A DNA stretch of 64,000 nt. Origin: Acidobacteriaceae bacterium (GTDB lineage: Bacteria; Acidobacteriota; Terriglobia; Bryobacterales; Bryobacteraceae). The notes below the pieces were generated by a model that ran no database searches, had not been told where the DNA came from, and saw nothing but the letters and a program-made list of their open reading frames with translations. The stretch covers positions 62,001 to 126,000 of the forward strand of contig JAFAYI010000026.1 in the NCBI GenBank assembly GCA_019240475.1, in the 5' to 3' direction. A program made the position numbers and the translations under genes. Positions 17,793-26,670 of the stretch are shown here, piece after piece. Every line of letters begins with the position of its first letter. Position 1 is the first letter of the stretch.

Positions 17793-18887
17793 ATGAATCG
17801 TCGTACATTATTGGAAAGGGCGAGCGTGTTTGCCGGCGCACTCGCGATATCAGGAACGGAACTGGCGAAAGCGGAAGGCGATTGGCCCCCTAGGTGGCGG
17901 ACCTTCAGAGTCACAACGGAAATCGAAGTTCTGAACCCCGCTGGGTTAACCCGGGTTTGGGGGCCAGCCGCTCTCGTTCAGAACACGCCCTTTCAGAAAA
18001 CTATTTACAACAGAGTCCATTGCGAGACCGGAATAGCGCGTCTCGTTAGAGATGAAAACAAAGTTGATCTGGTCTCCGCGGAGTTTCCGGCGGGGGTTAA
18101 ACCAGCTCTCACGGTCATCAGCGAAGTGCAGACACGAGATTGGACGGTGAATCTTCCCGCGGATCGCCCTCGAGGTATGCGCGGCGGCTCAGGCTTGAGC
18201 GCATATCTAAAGCCGACCAAGATGTTGCCCACCGACGGCATCGTGAAAGCGCGCGCATCCGAAATCACGAAAGGAACTCGCTCCGATATCGACAAAGCGC
18301 GTGCAATCTATGACTGGATTGTAGAGAACACTTACCGTAATCCGAAGACCAGGGGATGCGGCGTGGGAGATATCCGGTTCATGTTGGAATCAGGTGATCT
18401 AGGAGGCAAGTGCGCCGACCTGAATGCGCTGTTCGTTGGGCTGGCTCGGGCCGCAGGGTTACCGGCACGCGACGTATACGGCATTCGCCTGGCGCCGTCT
18501 CAGATGGGCTGCAAGAGTCTGGGTATCTCTTCTGATGACGCGACAAAGGCGCAACATTGCCGCTCCGAAGTTTTCCTCGACGAATGTGGATGGATTCCTG
18601 TCGATCCTGCGGATGTACGGAAAGTAGTTCTCGAGGAGCCTCCCGGACATCGCTCGCTTGAGGACGGGTTAGTCAAGCAGACTCGGAGCCGACTGTTCGG
18701 ATCGTGGGAGATGAATTGGATGGCGTACAACTACGCTCAGGATGTAGTGCTGCCGAATTCCAGTGGTCCGCCCCTGCACTTTTTGATGTACCCACAAGCG
18801 GAAACCGATGAAGGTCGGCTCGATAGCCTCGACGCTGATCATTTTCAGTATCGGATCAGGTCTGTTGAGGTGAACTCGGGTGCCTAG
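17793..18887 (+). CDS. Exported transglutaminase-like (papain-fold) protein
   Basis: About 364 residues from ATG 17793; AGGA at 17783 sits at good distance from it but directly against the earlier ATG 17787. The N-terminus (MNRRTLLERASVFAGALAIS) is Tat-like. The core is a transglutaminase-like domain: IYDWIVENTYRNP, then GGKCADLNALFVGLARAAGL with the catalytic Cys, HCRSEVFLDECGWIPVD with the His, and VDPADV with the Asp. Such domains act as cysteine peptidases or amidases on peptides or cell-wall material. The substrate is unknown. It is the last plus-strand gene before the RiPP locus, and I do not claim it belongs to that locus. Confidence 0.83.
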   Translation: MNRRTLLERASVFAGALAISGTELAKAEGDWPPRWRTFRVTTEIEVLNPAGLTRVWGPAALVQNTPFQKTIYNRVHCETGIARLVRDENKVDLVSAEFPAGVKPALTVISEVQTRDWTVNLPADRPRGMRGGSGLSAYLKPTKMLPTDGIVKARASEITKGTRSDIDKARAIYDWIVENTYRNPKTRGCGVGDIRFMLESGDLGGKCADLNALFVGLARAAGLPARDVYGIRLAPSQMGCKSLGISSDDATKAQHCRSEVFLDECGWIPVDPADVRKVVLEEPPGHRSLEDGLVKQTRSRLFGSWEMNWMAYNYAQDVVLPNSSGPPLHFLMYPQAETDEGRLDSLDADHFQYRIRSVEVNSGA

Positions 18888-19151
18888 AACGGTAACGCAA
18901 GCTCATGTTATTGCCGGCGGCCTCGGGCGCGACGAACGCAACGTGGACAATAGCCGAAATTGTAACGACCTTTTACGAGAATTCACGCGATCGCAAGCGG
19001 AGATGGACGAACTGGTTCGAAGCGATATCTCACTTACAAGCGCATGTCATGTTAAGGCGCGAGAATGAGTCTCAAGCCGAGTACATTCCTTCGGACCGGC
19101 TCGGAGAACCGCGCTTCAAAATCGAATCGCCGTCAAGCTCCTTGAAGACTT
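18888..19151 (+). other. Unresolved stretch with short overlapping open frames
   Basis: Two plus-strand frames are partly open here. One from ATG 18905 begins MLLPAASGATNATW and runs past 19151 into antisense of the peptidase. The other, from GTG 18880, stops at 19068 and then ends in ALQNRIAVKLLEDF before TAG 19155. Neither matches a family I know. It could be a decayed short gene or non-coding DNA. Confidence 0.25.
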
Positions 19152-21047
19152 CTAGGGCCTTATGTGCGAAAGGGGCATTTGCTCATAGAGCTGGGATAAT
19201 TGTACGCTTCGCTGCCGCATTAGTTGAAGGGCGCCGTCTAAAAGTCCTTTGCTGTCTAGCGTGAATCCCATGTTTTTCTGGAGAAGTTCGTTCCCAGGTG
19301 CGTCGAAGCCCTCCCGCAGGAGCGCTAGGTACCGTGGCTGGAAGTTCTTCGGATCCGTTACGGCCATTTCGTAAAGCTTGCAAGCAACCAGCGCAGCATA
19401 CAGGTAATTCACCAGATAAAGCGGATCTTCGAATAGTAAGCGTTTTTTCATCCAACCAAAACGTAAGTTGGATTCCTGAGGAGCCAGTAACTCATACTTA
19501 TTCAGTATGTCGGCATTGATCTTGTCAAGATCCTCTCGACAGTTGATGGCGCCAGTTACGACGCCATCATAGACGGCTTGTTCAAAGCTGCCTTCCTCCG
19601 CTGAAGTAAAAACTTCAAGCCGCAGCTTATCTAGGAATTTCTCCTCGTAATACACTTTGGCCGCCAGCGTATTGCTAGTTCGCTCCAACTCGTCAAGAAG
19701 CAACAACTCATTCAAGATGGCATACGCTTCCGAGAGAAACTTTGGACCACTTTCATAAAACGGAGACACGCCGTTCTCGTTCATGAGCCTTCTGTTTATT
19801 GCGTGACCTCCTTCATGAACTATGGTCGAGATGGCAGCGGGAGTTCCGGTGAAATCTTGGACATAAACGGCGACGGGAACGCCTGGATAACCCACGGAGA
19901 AGCCGCCGAGCATGCGATTGCTGCTGTCTCCGCCCGATATTTCGAGCGCTCCATTTCCGGGATCAAGGAGCCAAGCGAAATTCGAAACATATTCGGGACC
20001 GAGCGGCGCAAGCGCGTCCAGTAACGCCGCTCTGGCCTGTGGAAACGACATCGGTTTAGGATTGAAGTTCGTCGAAAGCGCCAAGTCCCAACTATGCACA
20101 TCCGCGATTCCCGTCGCGCGAGAAACTTGTTTCACGCGGAGTCGCTCGTAGTTCTTGAGGATGTCTGCATGCTCGGCGATGGCATCCAGCATGTCGCGGA
20201 CTTGCGGCTCCGTCAGTTGCAAGCGGGAAGCGTAGATTGACGCTGGAGCGCTGGGATATTTGTGTAGCTGAGCGATCGCGGTAGTCTCTCGCGCGACATC
20301 GATCAGTGTTGCCGCCAAGACTTGTCCTTCACTGGCGTATGCCTGCAAAGGAGCCTCGAAACCGGCCCGCCTGATAGCACGGTCTGGGTCGGTCTCGATC
20401 TTCGTTTCGTCCTTGAGAGGATTCAGGGCGCCTTCCTTTGTCTCAATGCGATTCACCTTGAGGTTGGCAACGGTCTGCTGATAGCGATCCCACCAACCAT
20501 TGAGTAGAGGCGCCGAAAGGAGATCAGCTAAACGCTGCTCTTGAGGAGAAAGCGTATGGGCCGCCGCGGCTTTGGCCTTTGCAATCAGAAAGCGATAAGG
20601 ACCTAAATCCAGCTTGTCTGCTTCGGCATCGGACAGGGTTCGCACATTGTCGGCTTGCAGTTCCGAATTGATATACGACTGCAGCAGATCGTAATTGCGA
20701 TTCATTTCCGTCTCGCAGGCCTTAGCATCTTTATCTGTCACATCGCGAGAATCTCTCAACCGGCAGTAAACGACGTGATTCATGACTTGCGTGAGAAGGC
20801 GCTCGCCTTGTTCAAGACGCGCGCTAATCTCCGAGCGCCCCCACGTGGGCTCATGCAGAAATGCAGTTACACTTGCGATCGTTGCACGCCGCGTTTCAAG
20901 CTCAATCGCGGGGCTTTCAAAGTATCGCTTGAGATCCGCATGGTAAGACGACCCACCGCCCATGGCTGCCGGGGACTGGATACCTGCGATAGCAAGGATC
21001 AGCAGAGAAGGCGAGAATAGCATCGCGCGACGCTTTAATCGACGCAT
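19152..21047 (-). CDS. M3 family zinc metallopeptidase (oligoendopeptidase-like), exported
   Basis: 631 residues. The N-terminus (RAMLFSPSLLILAIAGIQSP) resembles a signal peptide. The M3 zinc motif is STIVHEGGHAINRRL with HEGGH starting at residue 411. The downstream glutamate region reads ESGPKFLSEAYAILNELLLL, and a conserved C-terminal helical bundle (YLVNYLYAALVACKLYEMAV) follows. M3 enzymes cleave short peptides. It is the last gene of the minus-strand run that includes the RiPP-like genes, 187 nt after the first HExxH enzyme. It could degrade or trim peptides there, but the gap suggests its own promoter. Confidence in the family is high; a role in the locus is speculative. Confidence 0.88.
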   Translation of the reverse strand: MRRLKRRAMLFSPSLLILAIAGIQSPAAMGGGSSYHADLKRYFESPAIELETRRATIASVTAFLHEPTWGRSEISARLEQGERLLTQVMNHVVYCRLRDSRDVTDKDAKACETEMNRNYDLLQSYINSELQADNVRTLSDAEADKLDLGPYRFLIAKAKAAAAHTLSPQEQRLADLLSAPLLNGWWDRYQQTVANLKVNRIETKEGALNPLKDETKIETDPDRAIRRAGFEAPLQAYASEGQVLAATLIDVARETTAIAQLHKYPSAPASIYASRLQLTEPQVRDMLDAIAEHADILKNYERLRVKQVSRATGIADVHSWDLALSTNFNPKPMSFPQARAALLDALAPLGPEYVSNFAWLLDPGNGALEISGGDSSNRMLGGFSVGYPGVPVAVYVQDFTGTPAAISTIVHEGGHAINRRLMNENGVSPFYESGPKFLSEAYAILNELLLLDELERTSNTLAAKVYYEEKFLDKLRLEVFTSAEEGSFEQAVYDGVVTGAINCREDLDKINADILNKYELLAPQESNLRFGWMKKRLLFEDPLYLVNYLYAALVACKLYEMAVTDPKNFQPRYLALLREGFDAPGNELLQKNMGFTLDSKGLLDGALQLMRQRSVQLSQLYEQMPLSHIRP

Positions 21048-21234
21048 GTGAGCGGTCGGTCGCTTCTTAATAATGCCGCCTTATTATGTCTATCTTAACC
21101 GACCCTTCCAGAAGGCTGACTCGCGCTCAGCGCAGATGAGCGATCAAGCATACTGACAGGCGAAGGGAATCCCTCGCAGCTTGCGGCCTAGCCAGCGGAT
21201 TGTCGATGGTTTTCCGTTTGTCGTCGTTTCGCCG

Positions 21235-22506
21235 TTAATTTACAGTGGCGCTCGACGAGGAAGTCGTTAGAGCTTGAAGCCTTTGTTGCAAAGTACTCGC
21301 AACCTGCAAAGCGTCCCCCCGAACAGCCCCTGGAGGAGCTACTATTGCGTCCACTGGATTTCTGCCGCGGAAACCCTTCAGGCACTCATTCATGCGCCGG
21401 TTGGCTTCCTCGGGATCGAACGCATCCACTTTTTGTGCGAGTGCCCAGAAGTTAGCCAAGCCGTACCACACAAAGCAGGCATGGAAGAAAGAGTGTAACT
21501 CCAGTGGCCGGCCAGTCCACAACGATTTAACGCGCTCCTCAGGCTCTATAACGACGAATCGGCCTTCAAACTCGAGTATGTACAACAGCTGGTGAATGGC
21601 TTCATGCACAAGGGCGGCGGCAATCCTTGCTGAAGTTGCCCTTTCGACGCCCTGCAGAATAACTCGTCCCGGGAAACTGCGCTCGGACGTCGAACCAACG
21701 CCTGAAGACACCTTGAGGGGAATGATCACCCTGACAAACTGCTCAATTAGGAGCGCGGCTGCTTGACTTACCTTGCTGATGCGGTCGAACGCGTCTTCCA
21801 GGCGTTCGCGCACCAGAGACATCTCCTCGTCTGAAAACGGAAGAAAATCACTTGCGACCGTTGTTTCCTTTGCGTGCGCCACGTTCGGGCTATAGAAGTC
21901 AATTGGAATCGCTTGGGCCAGTCTAGGCGCACAGTACGGTTCATTCGGCGCCCATTTCAACTGCGCTCTCGCCCGTACCTCGGACGGCGCTCCGTCAGCA
22001 TAATAGAAGTCGCCCAAAGCCGTCCAATAGCGACCCCGCTTGTCAGAGGCTGGTTCGTCCAGGGCGCTTTCCGCATTCAGAAAACCACACGCGGCCTTGA
22101 CCGATTCCGCGGGTGTTTTGGTGAAATGCCAGATACGATATATAGTTTCGGGAGCCAATATGAGGCGTGCGCGCGCCGCCGGTGAAAGCCGCTCGAAAGA
22201 ACTTCGCATGGCGAAGGAAAGCTTGGCATCGTAACGATTAATGACGTTCAACAAGCTTTGCATGCGCCGCAGACAAACGCTGTGGCCGAGAATGCCGACG
22301 CTCTCAAGCAAGGCATTTGATTCGTTCCAGGCGAACACATTTGGCAAATTCTTCAGGGTTGCCCGGTATGTCTCAAACCCGTTGGCTACCCATGGCAGGT
22401 CCGAACGACTCGTTGCCGCAATTTGCTCATACTGAGCAGTCGCGACTCTACCCGCAGCCAAACCAACCGGCTGATCAGCGGTGGTTTTCGATTCCATCAT
22501 TAACAT
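21235..22506 (-). CDS. HExxH-type peptide beta-hydroxylase-like enzyme, copy 1
   Basis: 423 residues from ATG 22506. The open frame extends to a TTG at 22590, but the shorter start gives the length of copy 2 (420 aa) and an identical 96-nt gap to the preceding peptide gene. The key motif is ALVHEAIHQLLYILE (H301-E-A-I-H305). A distal His lies in LHSFFHACFVWYGLANFWAL. This arrangement matches the family NCBI calls aKG-HExxH-type peptide beta-hydroxylase (TIGR04267-like), thought to hydroxylate side chains in ribosomal peptides using iron and 2-oxoglutarate. It lies downstream of precursor peptide 1, whose His/Asp core is the likely substrate. It is homologous to copy 2 along its whole length. 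Confidence 0.75.
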   Translation of the reverse strand: MLMMESKTTADQPVGLAAGRVATAQYEQIAATSRSDLPWVANGFETYRATLKNLPNVFAWNESNALLESVGILGHSVCLRRMQSLLNVINRYDAKLSFAMRSSFERLSPAARARLILAPETIYRIWHFTKTPAESVKAACGFLNAESALDEPASDKRGRYWTALGDFYYADGAPSEVRARAQLKWAPNEPYCAPRLAQAIPIDFYSPNVAHAKETTVASDFLPFSDEEMSLVRERLEDAFDRISKVSQAAALLIEQFVRVIIPLKVSSGVGSTSERSFPGRVILQGVERATSARIAAALVHEAIHQLLYILEFEGRFVVIEPEERVKSLWTGRPLELHSFFHACFVWYGLANFWALAQKVDAFDPEEANRRMNECLKGFRGRNPVDAIVAPPGAVRGDALQVASTLQQRLQALTTSSSSATVN

Positions 22507-22559
22507 GGCCAAATGTCTCGCGGCTCGAAGTGATATGACCGAAGCGCTGATAGGAAGGT

Positions 22560-22594
22560 GGGGTTGCGCTGGTTCCAAGCGGTAGCTCAACCCC
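22560..22594 (-). other. Hairpin between precursor peptide 1 and its enzyme gene
   Basis: In the transcript, GGGGTTG (22594-22588) can pair perfectly with CAACCCC (22566-22560), a 7-bp stem. No T-run follows, so this is not a classical terminator. A stem at this place could slow RNA decay or partly terminate, giving more peptide than enzyme. A similar G/C stem occurs at the same place in the second cassette. Confidence 0.45.
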
Positions 22595-22602
22595 GCTTGA
22601 CG

Positions 22603-22725
22603 TTAGAGAGGCTCTTCCTCGTGATCGTGGTCGTGGTCGTGGTCGCCTTCCTCGAAAGTAAGGGCTTCCGGATTTACCGTCGCGAAAGTCTCTGTCAGTT
22701 GTTCGATGTCCAGATTGTCAATCAT
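22603..22725 (-). CDS. RiPP precursor peptide 1 with His/Asp-repeat core
   Basis: A 40-residue ORF with a strong ribosome-binding site (AAGGAG, 5 nt before ATG). The leader starts MIDNLDIEQLTETF and the C-terminus reads EEGDHDHDHDHEEEPL. Peptide 2 (26713-26844) shares the pattern M-I-x-x-L-D-[IL]-x-x-L-x-E-T-F, a later P-x-x-L-T-x-E-E-G, and GDHDHDH. This is the picture of a RiPP precursor: a conserved acidic amphipathic leader and a repetitive core. The encoded HExxH enzyme lies 96 nt downstream. The core would be a good target for beta-hydroxylation of Asp or His and a plausible metal ligand. The product is not known to me. Confidence 0.8.
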   Translation of the reverse strand: MIDNLDIEQLTETFATVNPEALTFEEGDHDHDHDHEEEPL

Positions 22726-23024
22726 GTTGTCTCCTTATTGGTTGGTGAGGGCGATCATAAACGTTGGCTTTTTCCGTGCTCGGAAAATCCTTATGCGCCG
22801 TTCACCTATTTAGAATAAAGCTCGGTAGATCTCAAGAACATGACTTATATCAAAACAAAAAGGAGAACATTCACGAAAAGCCAGAAAAATGTGGCTATGG
22901 CTCGCTGCTCGCGCGCGTTTATAAGTTCCAGTACTTGTACGAGCGGCAGGCCGCGGTTGGGGATGCCCTCCTGCTCTGATGGTTTGCCCATAGCCAAGGC
23001 GCGCTAGTGTGACACGGAGTAATC
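22726..23024 (-). other. Intergenic region upstream of precursor peptide 1
   Basis: About 300 bp between the TIGR03435 gene and peptide 1. It holds the promoter and Crp/Fnr-like box described separately (22812-22853) and the roughly 80-nt untranslated leader of the peptide gene. No further gene, repeat or terminator was recognised; short open frames here have no ribosome-binding site. Confidence 0.4.
22812..22853 (-). promoter_or_regulatory. Promoter of precursor peptide 1 with Crp/Fnr-type box
   Basis: On the minus strand TTGATATAAGTCAT (22853-22840) is a TTGA-N6-TCA near-palindrome of the Fnr/Dnr kind. A -10 element TATTCT (22817-22812) is centred 32 bp downstream. This places the box near -41.5, as in class II Crp/Fnr activation. 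The extended match TTGA-N6-TCATGTTC and the AGCTTTATTCT context recur at peptide 2. The Crp/Fnr protein at 29700-30398 is the obvious candidate binder. Confidence 0.6.
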
Positions 23025-23759
23025 TCAATTTGCGGTTGGCGGCTGGATGCGGTCGATAATCAACACGTCCGCGTTTACCTTTCGGCTCTCTAATTTCAAG
23101 CCCAACTGCTCCCGCACGGCAGTGAACAAGGAAGCATCTTTTGAACTCTCCTGTAATGCTTGGGAGGGATTTGAGAAAGTAGAAGCTTGCATGTCGTCCG
23201 GAGACCATCTCAGGTCGAAGTCGTATTTTCCTTGCAGCCCCGTGGCGTCAACTACCGGAATATTCAATATGGCAGATAGCCTCATCGCGAAGCGCTGCAT
23301 CGAACACCCCTTAGCTCTGAGATGATTGCGGCTCTTGCTTGTTTCGGAAACGGTATCAGGAGGAGCGACCTCCGCTTTGATGCCGCCGCTCGTTTGTACG
23401 AGTGCATAACCGGACAAAACGCGGCTGTCATGATGAAAAGAAAAATCGAACCGCTCCGTCAAGAGCGACTGAAGCATAGTCGCAATCTCATCGCTGGCAA
23501 CGGGGTGGTCGGCCTTGGCGTCAATGTCATATCTGTTCTCGGAAATCCATTTAGGGCCATTCATAATCTCCGATTCGGGGATACTGTAGGCACGCATTAT
23601 GCAGCGTTTGACTGTTACGTTTCTCATCCGCAGCAGAGCGTTATCGACGTCAATGTCGGATCCCTCCGAACCCGGTCTACTCGGTTTTATGGACGCCACT
23701 TCAAACGATGTTGCCTGCAGACATAATGCTGAGACCAAGAGGAAAGAAATAGACCTCAT
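23025..23759 (-). CDS. TIGR03435-type exported acidobacterial protein
   Basis: 244 residues from ATG 23759 (GGAG nine nt upstream; a longer frame overlapping the previous gene is rejected). A signal peptide (MRSISFLLVSALCLQ) is followed by FEVASIKPSRPG, the family's opening motif. Then come IMNGPKWISENRYDIDAKAD, MLQSLLTERFDFSFHHDSR, VVDATGLQGKYDFDLRWSPD and LFTAVREQLGLKLESRKVN, all typical of TIGR03435. The function of this family is unknown; it is greatly expanded in soil Acidobacteria. It lies 52 nt after the VOC/propeller gene inside the RiPP locus. A related domain is fused to BlaR1 at 35696-37363. Confidence 0.88.
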   Translation of the reverse strand: MRSISFLLVSALCLQATSFEVASIKPSRPGSEGSDIDVDNALLRMRNVTVKRCIMRAYSIPESEIMNGPKWISENRYDIDAKADHPVASDEIATMLQSLLTERFDFSFHHDSRVLSGYALVQTSGGIKAEVAPPDTVSETSKSRNHLRAKGCSMQRFAMRLSAILNIPVVDATGLQGKYDFDLRWSPDDMQASTFSNPSQALQESSKDASLFTAVREQLGLKLESRKVNADVLIIDRIQPPTAN

Positions 23760-23811
23760 GTGAATTTTCTCCAATCCATGCCGGAAGAGCAGTAACTTGC
23801 ACAAGACCCTG

Positions 23812-25314
23812 CTAAGCTGTTGCCGTTGCAATGTGAGGTTCACGGCTTGCGCCAGGTCCCCAAGCAGGGCTGTGGCCCGCTTCGATATTTACTTGCGACA
23901 TCAGATAATTGCTGATCGACCAGTCTTTGCCATCGATCCGCCGAACCTCCGTCGGCGCTGCCGGCAGCGTCAGGCTGCATAGGCACTCCCACGAGGACCG
24001 GTCGAAAAAATGCACCCTGCCGGGAACATATCGCCTAAAAGGCCTTGAGCAGAAGAAAGAATCGCCAACAACACACAATGCGCTATCCAACGAGATTCCG
24101 CGAGGCCTGATCATCCCGATTTCGCCCAGCACGCGATTGGCGGTAACTATTCTGGCGCCAGAGGAATCAGCGATCAGATAACCGAACTCGTCATTTGTGA
24201 AGACGATGTTATGGGCCGCACCAGCCTTGACAGGAAATCGCCGGAGAACCTCAAAGTTACGATTCATCACCAGGACCTCGCTCGGGGCTCTGTTCTTATT
24301 GTGCAGTAATAGCCAAAGCGTTCCGTCCGGATGCGCAGCTATTGAGTTGAAATGGTATTTCGAATTTGCCTGTTCCCGGCTGAGCGGTCCCAGGGGATAG
24401 TGAGCGCGATAGCCAGGAACGTCTGGTGTTATTTGTAAGATCCTGCCGTTGTAACAGTCTACGACGAAGAGGTCCTCACCGATAAAGTCCATTTGATGAC
24501 ATCCATCGTCCAAATCCTTGGCCAGTACGTCGACCTGCTCAATTCGGTCGTTGGTCAAGCTTATCTTCAGTATTCGTCCTTTATTTTCCGCCTTAGCCAA
24601 GTTTCTGCCTGTCGGCCCACAAGCTTGAAAGCAGTAGATCGCACCATCTTTCACCGTTGTCCCGAAGAAACTGCCGCGGAGGATTCGTTTGTAGCTTCGA
24701 TGATTCACGACATACAATCCTTCACGAGATGCGACGACATGGGTATATCCCCTCAGATCGCGACGGATGAACGTCACTCGTCCGCTTGTGTATTCATACC
24801 AATCCAAAAAGTCATCGATAAAGTGTCTTGAGCGTTTGCGGGAACGTTGCAATTTCATCACCACGTACTCCCGAAGGCAATCTTTCAATTCGCGGTAGGA
24901 CTGCACGGGCGGAACTCGACCGACAATTTCTTCCATCGAGCTGGCGAATGCGAGGTAATTTCCTTCCGGGTCTCTGACCCGAGATGCAAACTGCCTCGGC
25001 CAAGCCTGACCTAGGGGGCGTTTAGGATGAAGGAAGTAATGTTCTCCCTTTGGCAGGTCGCCATCAGCGCTCAAGAAGCCGAACGTGCATTTTCCGGATT
25101 CCGACACTGTCTCGCCGTCGTTTCCAATCGAGCTGCTGATCATAAGCGAGAAACTCCCAACGCGCGCGAGATAGCAAGGATAGGGATAAGTAGTCTCTCT
25201 GAACTTCACGCCCAACGCCACTTGATAGAACGTCGCAAGTTCTTCCGGCCGGCTGGAATGCAATTCGATTAAGAATAGCGGCGAAAGCAAAGATCCTCTG
25301 TTGGCTAGTTTCAT
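23812..25314 (-). CDS. Fusion of a VOC (glyoxalase-like) domain and a beta-propeller
   Basis: 500 residues. Residues about 10-130 read LFLIELHSSRPEELATFYQV ... VRDPEGNYLAFASS, the pattern of a VOC metal-binding or dioxygenase-fold domain. Residues about 185-480 contain repeated strands typical of a six- or seven-bladed NHL/TolB-like propeller (GRILKISLTNDRIEQV, DDGCHQMDFIGEDLFVVDCY, NSIAAHPDGTLWLLLHNKN). No signal peptide is seen. It begins 39 nt after HExxH copy 2 and is likely cotranscribed. VOC domains can bind iron or act as immunity or isomerase proteins; propellers bind peptides. A modifying, binding or self-protection role is possible, but none is shown by sequence. Confidence 0.65.
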   Translation of the reverse strand: MKLANRGSLLSPLFLIELHSSRPEELATFYQVALGVKFRETTYPYPCYLARVGSFSLMISSSIGNDGETVSESGKCTFGFLSADGDLPKGEHYFLHPKRPLGQAWPRQFASRVRDPEGNYLAFASSMEEIVGRVPPVQSYRELKDCLREYVVMKLQRSRKRSRHFIDDFLDWYEYTSGRVTFIRRDLRGYTHVVASREGLYVVNHRSYKRILRGSFFGTTVKDGAIYCFQACGPTGRNLAKAENKGRILKISLTNDRIEQVDVLAKDLDDGCHQMDFIGEDLFVVDCYNGRILQITPDVPGYRAHYPLGPLSREQANSKYHFNSIAAHPDGTLWLLLHNKNRAPSEVLVMNRNFEVLRRFPVKAGAAHNIVFTNDEFGYLIADSSGARIVTANRVLGEIGMIRPRGISLDSALCVVGDSFFCSRPFRRYVPGRVHFFDRSSWECLCSLTLPAAPTEVRRIDGKDWSISNYLMSQVNIEAGHSPAWGPGASREPHIATATA

Positions 25315-25353
25315 ATGGAACCGGTAACGGGTATGCCGAAACGCCTCTGTTGC

Positions 25354-26616
25354 CTATGCTGCAATGGTATGCATCACATCCGATAGCCTGGATTGGAAGG
25401 CGTCGGCGATGGCCAAGGCATCGCCTCGCACGCAGCCGGGATGCCGCTTGAGTACGTCAATCGGATTTTCGCCGCGAAAGCCCAACAGGCATTCGTTCAA
25501 CGCCTGTCGAACGTGGTCGGAATCGAAAGCGCTGGAATTCCGAGCTAAGGCCCAAAAGTTGGCCAGACCGTACCAAACGAAACAGGCGTGAAAGAAATTG
25601 TCAACGGCCATGACACGCCCGCTCCAGAGAGATCTTACGCGGTCTTTCGGTTCTATGATGACGAACCGGCCTACATATTCGAGGACATACAGAAGCTGGT
25701 GAATAGCTTCATGCACCAGCGCTGCTGCAATCTTAGCCGGCCGAACTCTTTCGACGCCCTGCAGCATAATCCGTCCGGGAAAGCTGCGCTTGGATGTTGA
25801 GCCCCAACCGGAAGGGCTCTTAACCGGGACGATTACTCTCACGAACTGCTTAATTAGCTGTGCCGCAGCTTCACTCACCTCGCCAATTCGAGTGTAAGCG
25901 TCCGCCAGCCGCTCGCAGATCACGAACTTCTCCTCTGGAGAGAGCTCTAAGTCGTAGTTTCGCCTTCCTTGAAGAGTCGTTTCCTTGGCGTGAGCAACAT
26001 TGGGGCTGAAAAAGTCGATGGGAATAGTTCCCGCGAGTTTGGGGGCGCAGAAGGATTGGTCAGCCACCCATCTTACTTGACCGTGCTCGGCGGCTGGACA
26101 GAGGTTTCCATCGGCATAGTAAAAGTCCCCTAAGGCCGTCCAATATTGTCCAGGCCGTCCGGCCGTTAGATCTCCGCAAGCGGTTTCCGCGTTGAGGAAA
26201 CCGACCAAAGCGACGATCGACTCCTTAGCTTCCTTACGTAAAGCGGAAATCCGATAAACGGTTTCCGGAGCCATCATGAAGCGCGCCCGCGCCGACAGAG
26301 ATAAGTTTTCGAAAGAATCGCGCATCGCCTTGCAGAGTTTCGAATCATGCAAGCCGACGAAATCCAGCAGGCTTTGTACGCGCCGGAGGCATTCGCTGTA
26401 GCTCAAGATACCGACATTCTCAAGGACAGCATCGGACTGCTTCCAGGCAAAAATATCCGACAAGGCCTTCAGGGTTTTCCCGTACGTATCGAATCCGTTT
26501 GCGGTCCACTGGAGATCGGAATCACTCTTTGCGGTGATCCACTCGTAATAGGCATCAGATGGTCTACAGTCGGCAAACCAGGATGATTTCTGAAAAGCAA
26601 CCTGCGGCTCGCTCAT
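25354..26616 (-). CDS. HExxH-type peptide beta-hydroxylase-like enzyme, copy 2
   Basis: 420 residues from ATG 26616. The zinc/iron-type motif ALVHEAIHQLLYVLE starts at H302 (HEAIH) and the distal His lies in NFFHACFVWYGLANFWALA, both aligned with copy 1. Other shared blocks are YWTALGDFYYADG, IPIDFFSPNVAHAKET and RSFPGRIMLQGVERVRPAKI. The gene follows precursor peptide 2 after 96 nt, the same spacing as in cassette 1. It probably hydroxylates the His/Asp core of that peptide. Resemblance to aKG-HExxH peptide hydroxylases is by motif and context; the chemistry is inferred. Confidence 0.75.
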   Translation of the reverse strand: MSEPQVAFQKSSWFADCRPSDAYYEWITAKSDSDLQWTANGFDTYGKTLKALSDIFAWKQSDAVLENVGILSYSECLRRVQSLLDFVGLHDSKLCKAMRDSFENLSLSARARFMMAPETVYRISALRKEAKESIVALVGFLNAETACGDLTAGRPGQYWTALGDFYYADGNLCPAAEHGQVRWVADQSFCAPKLAGTIPIDFFSPNVAHAKETTLQGRRNYDLELSPEEKFVICERLADAYTRIGEVSEAAAQLIKQFVRVIVPVKSPSGWGSTSKRSFPGRIMLQGVERVRPAKIAAALVHEAIHQLLYVLEYVGRFVIIEPKDRVRSLWSGRVMAVDNFFHACFVWYGLANFWALARNSSAFDSDHVRQALNECLLGFRGENPIDVLKRHPGCVRGDALAIADAFQSRLSDVMHTIAA

Positions 26617-26670
26617 AAGTCAATGGTCCTTGTCTCTTGATGCGTACCGAACAAATCGAGCTAGTGGCGG

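Noticed and set aside
17787..18887. Transglutaminase-like protein as part of the RiPP locus
   Set aside because: It is on the opposite strand, more than 3 kb from the nearest peptide gene, with its own Tat signal; no evidence links it.
21235..22590. 451-residue version of HExxH enzyme 1
   Set aside because: The extra 28 residues start at TTG inside the hairpin and have no counterpart in copy 2; ATG 22506 gives matching length and spacing.
22621..22650. gtg-gtc repeats on the plus strand, seen first as a microsatellite
   Set aside because: They are the codons of the His-Asp repeat of peptide 1 on the other strand and are better explained as coding.
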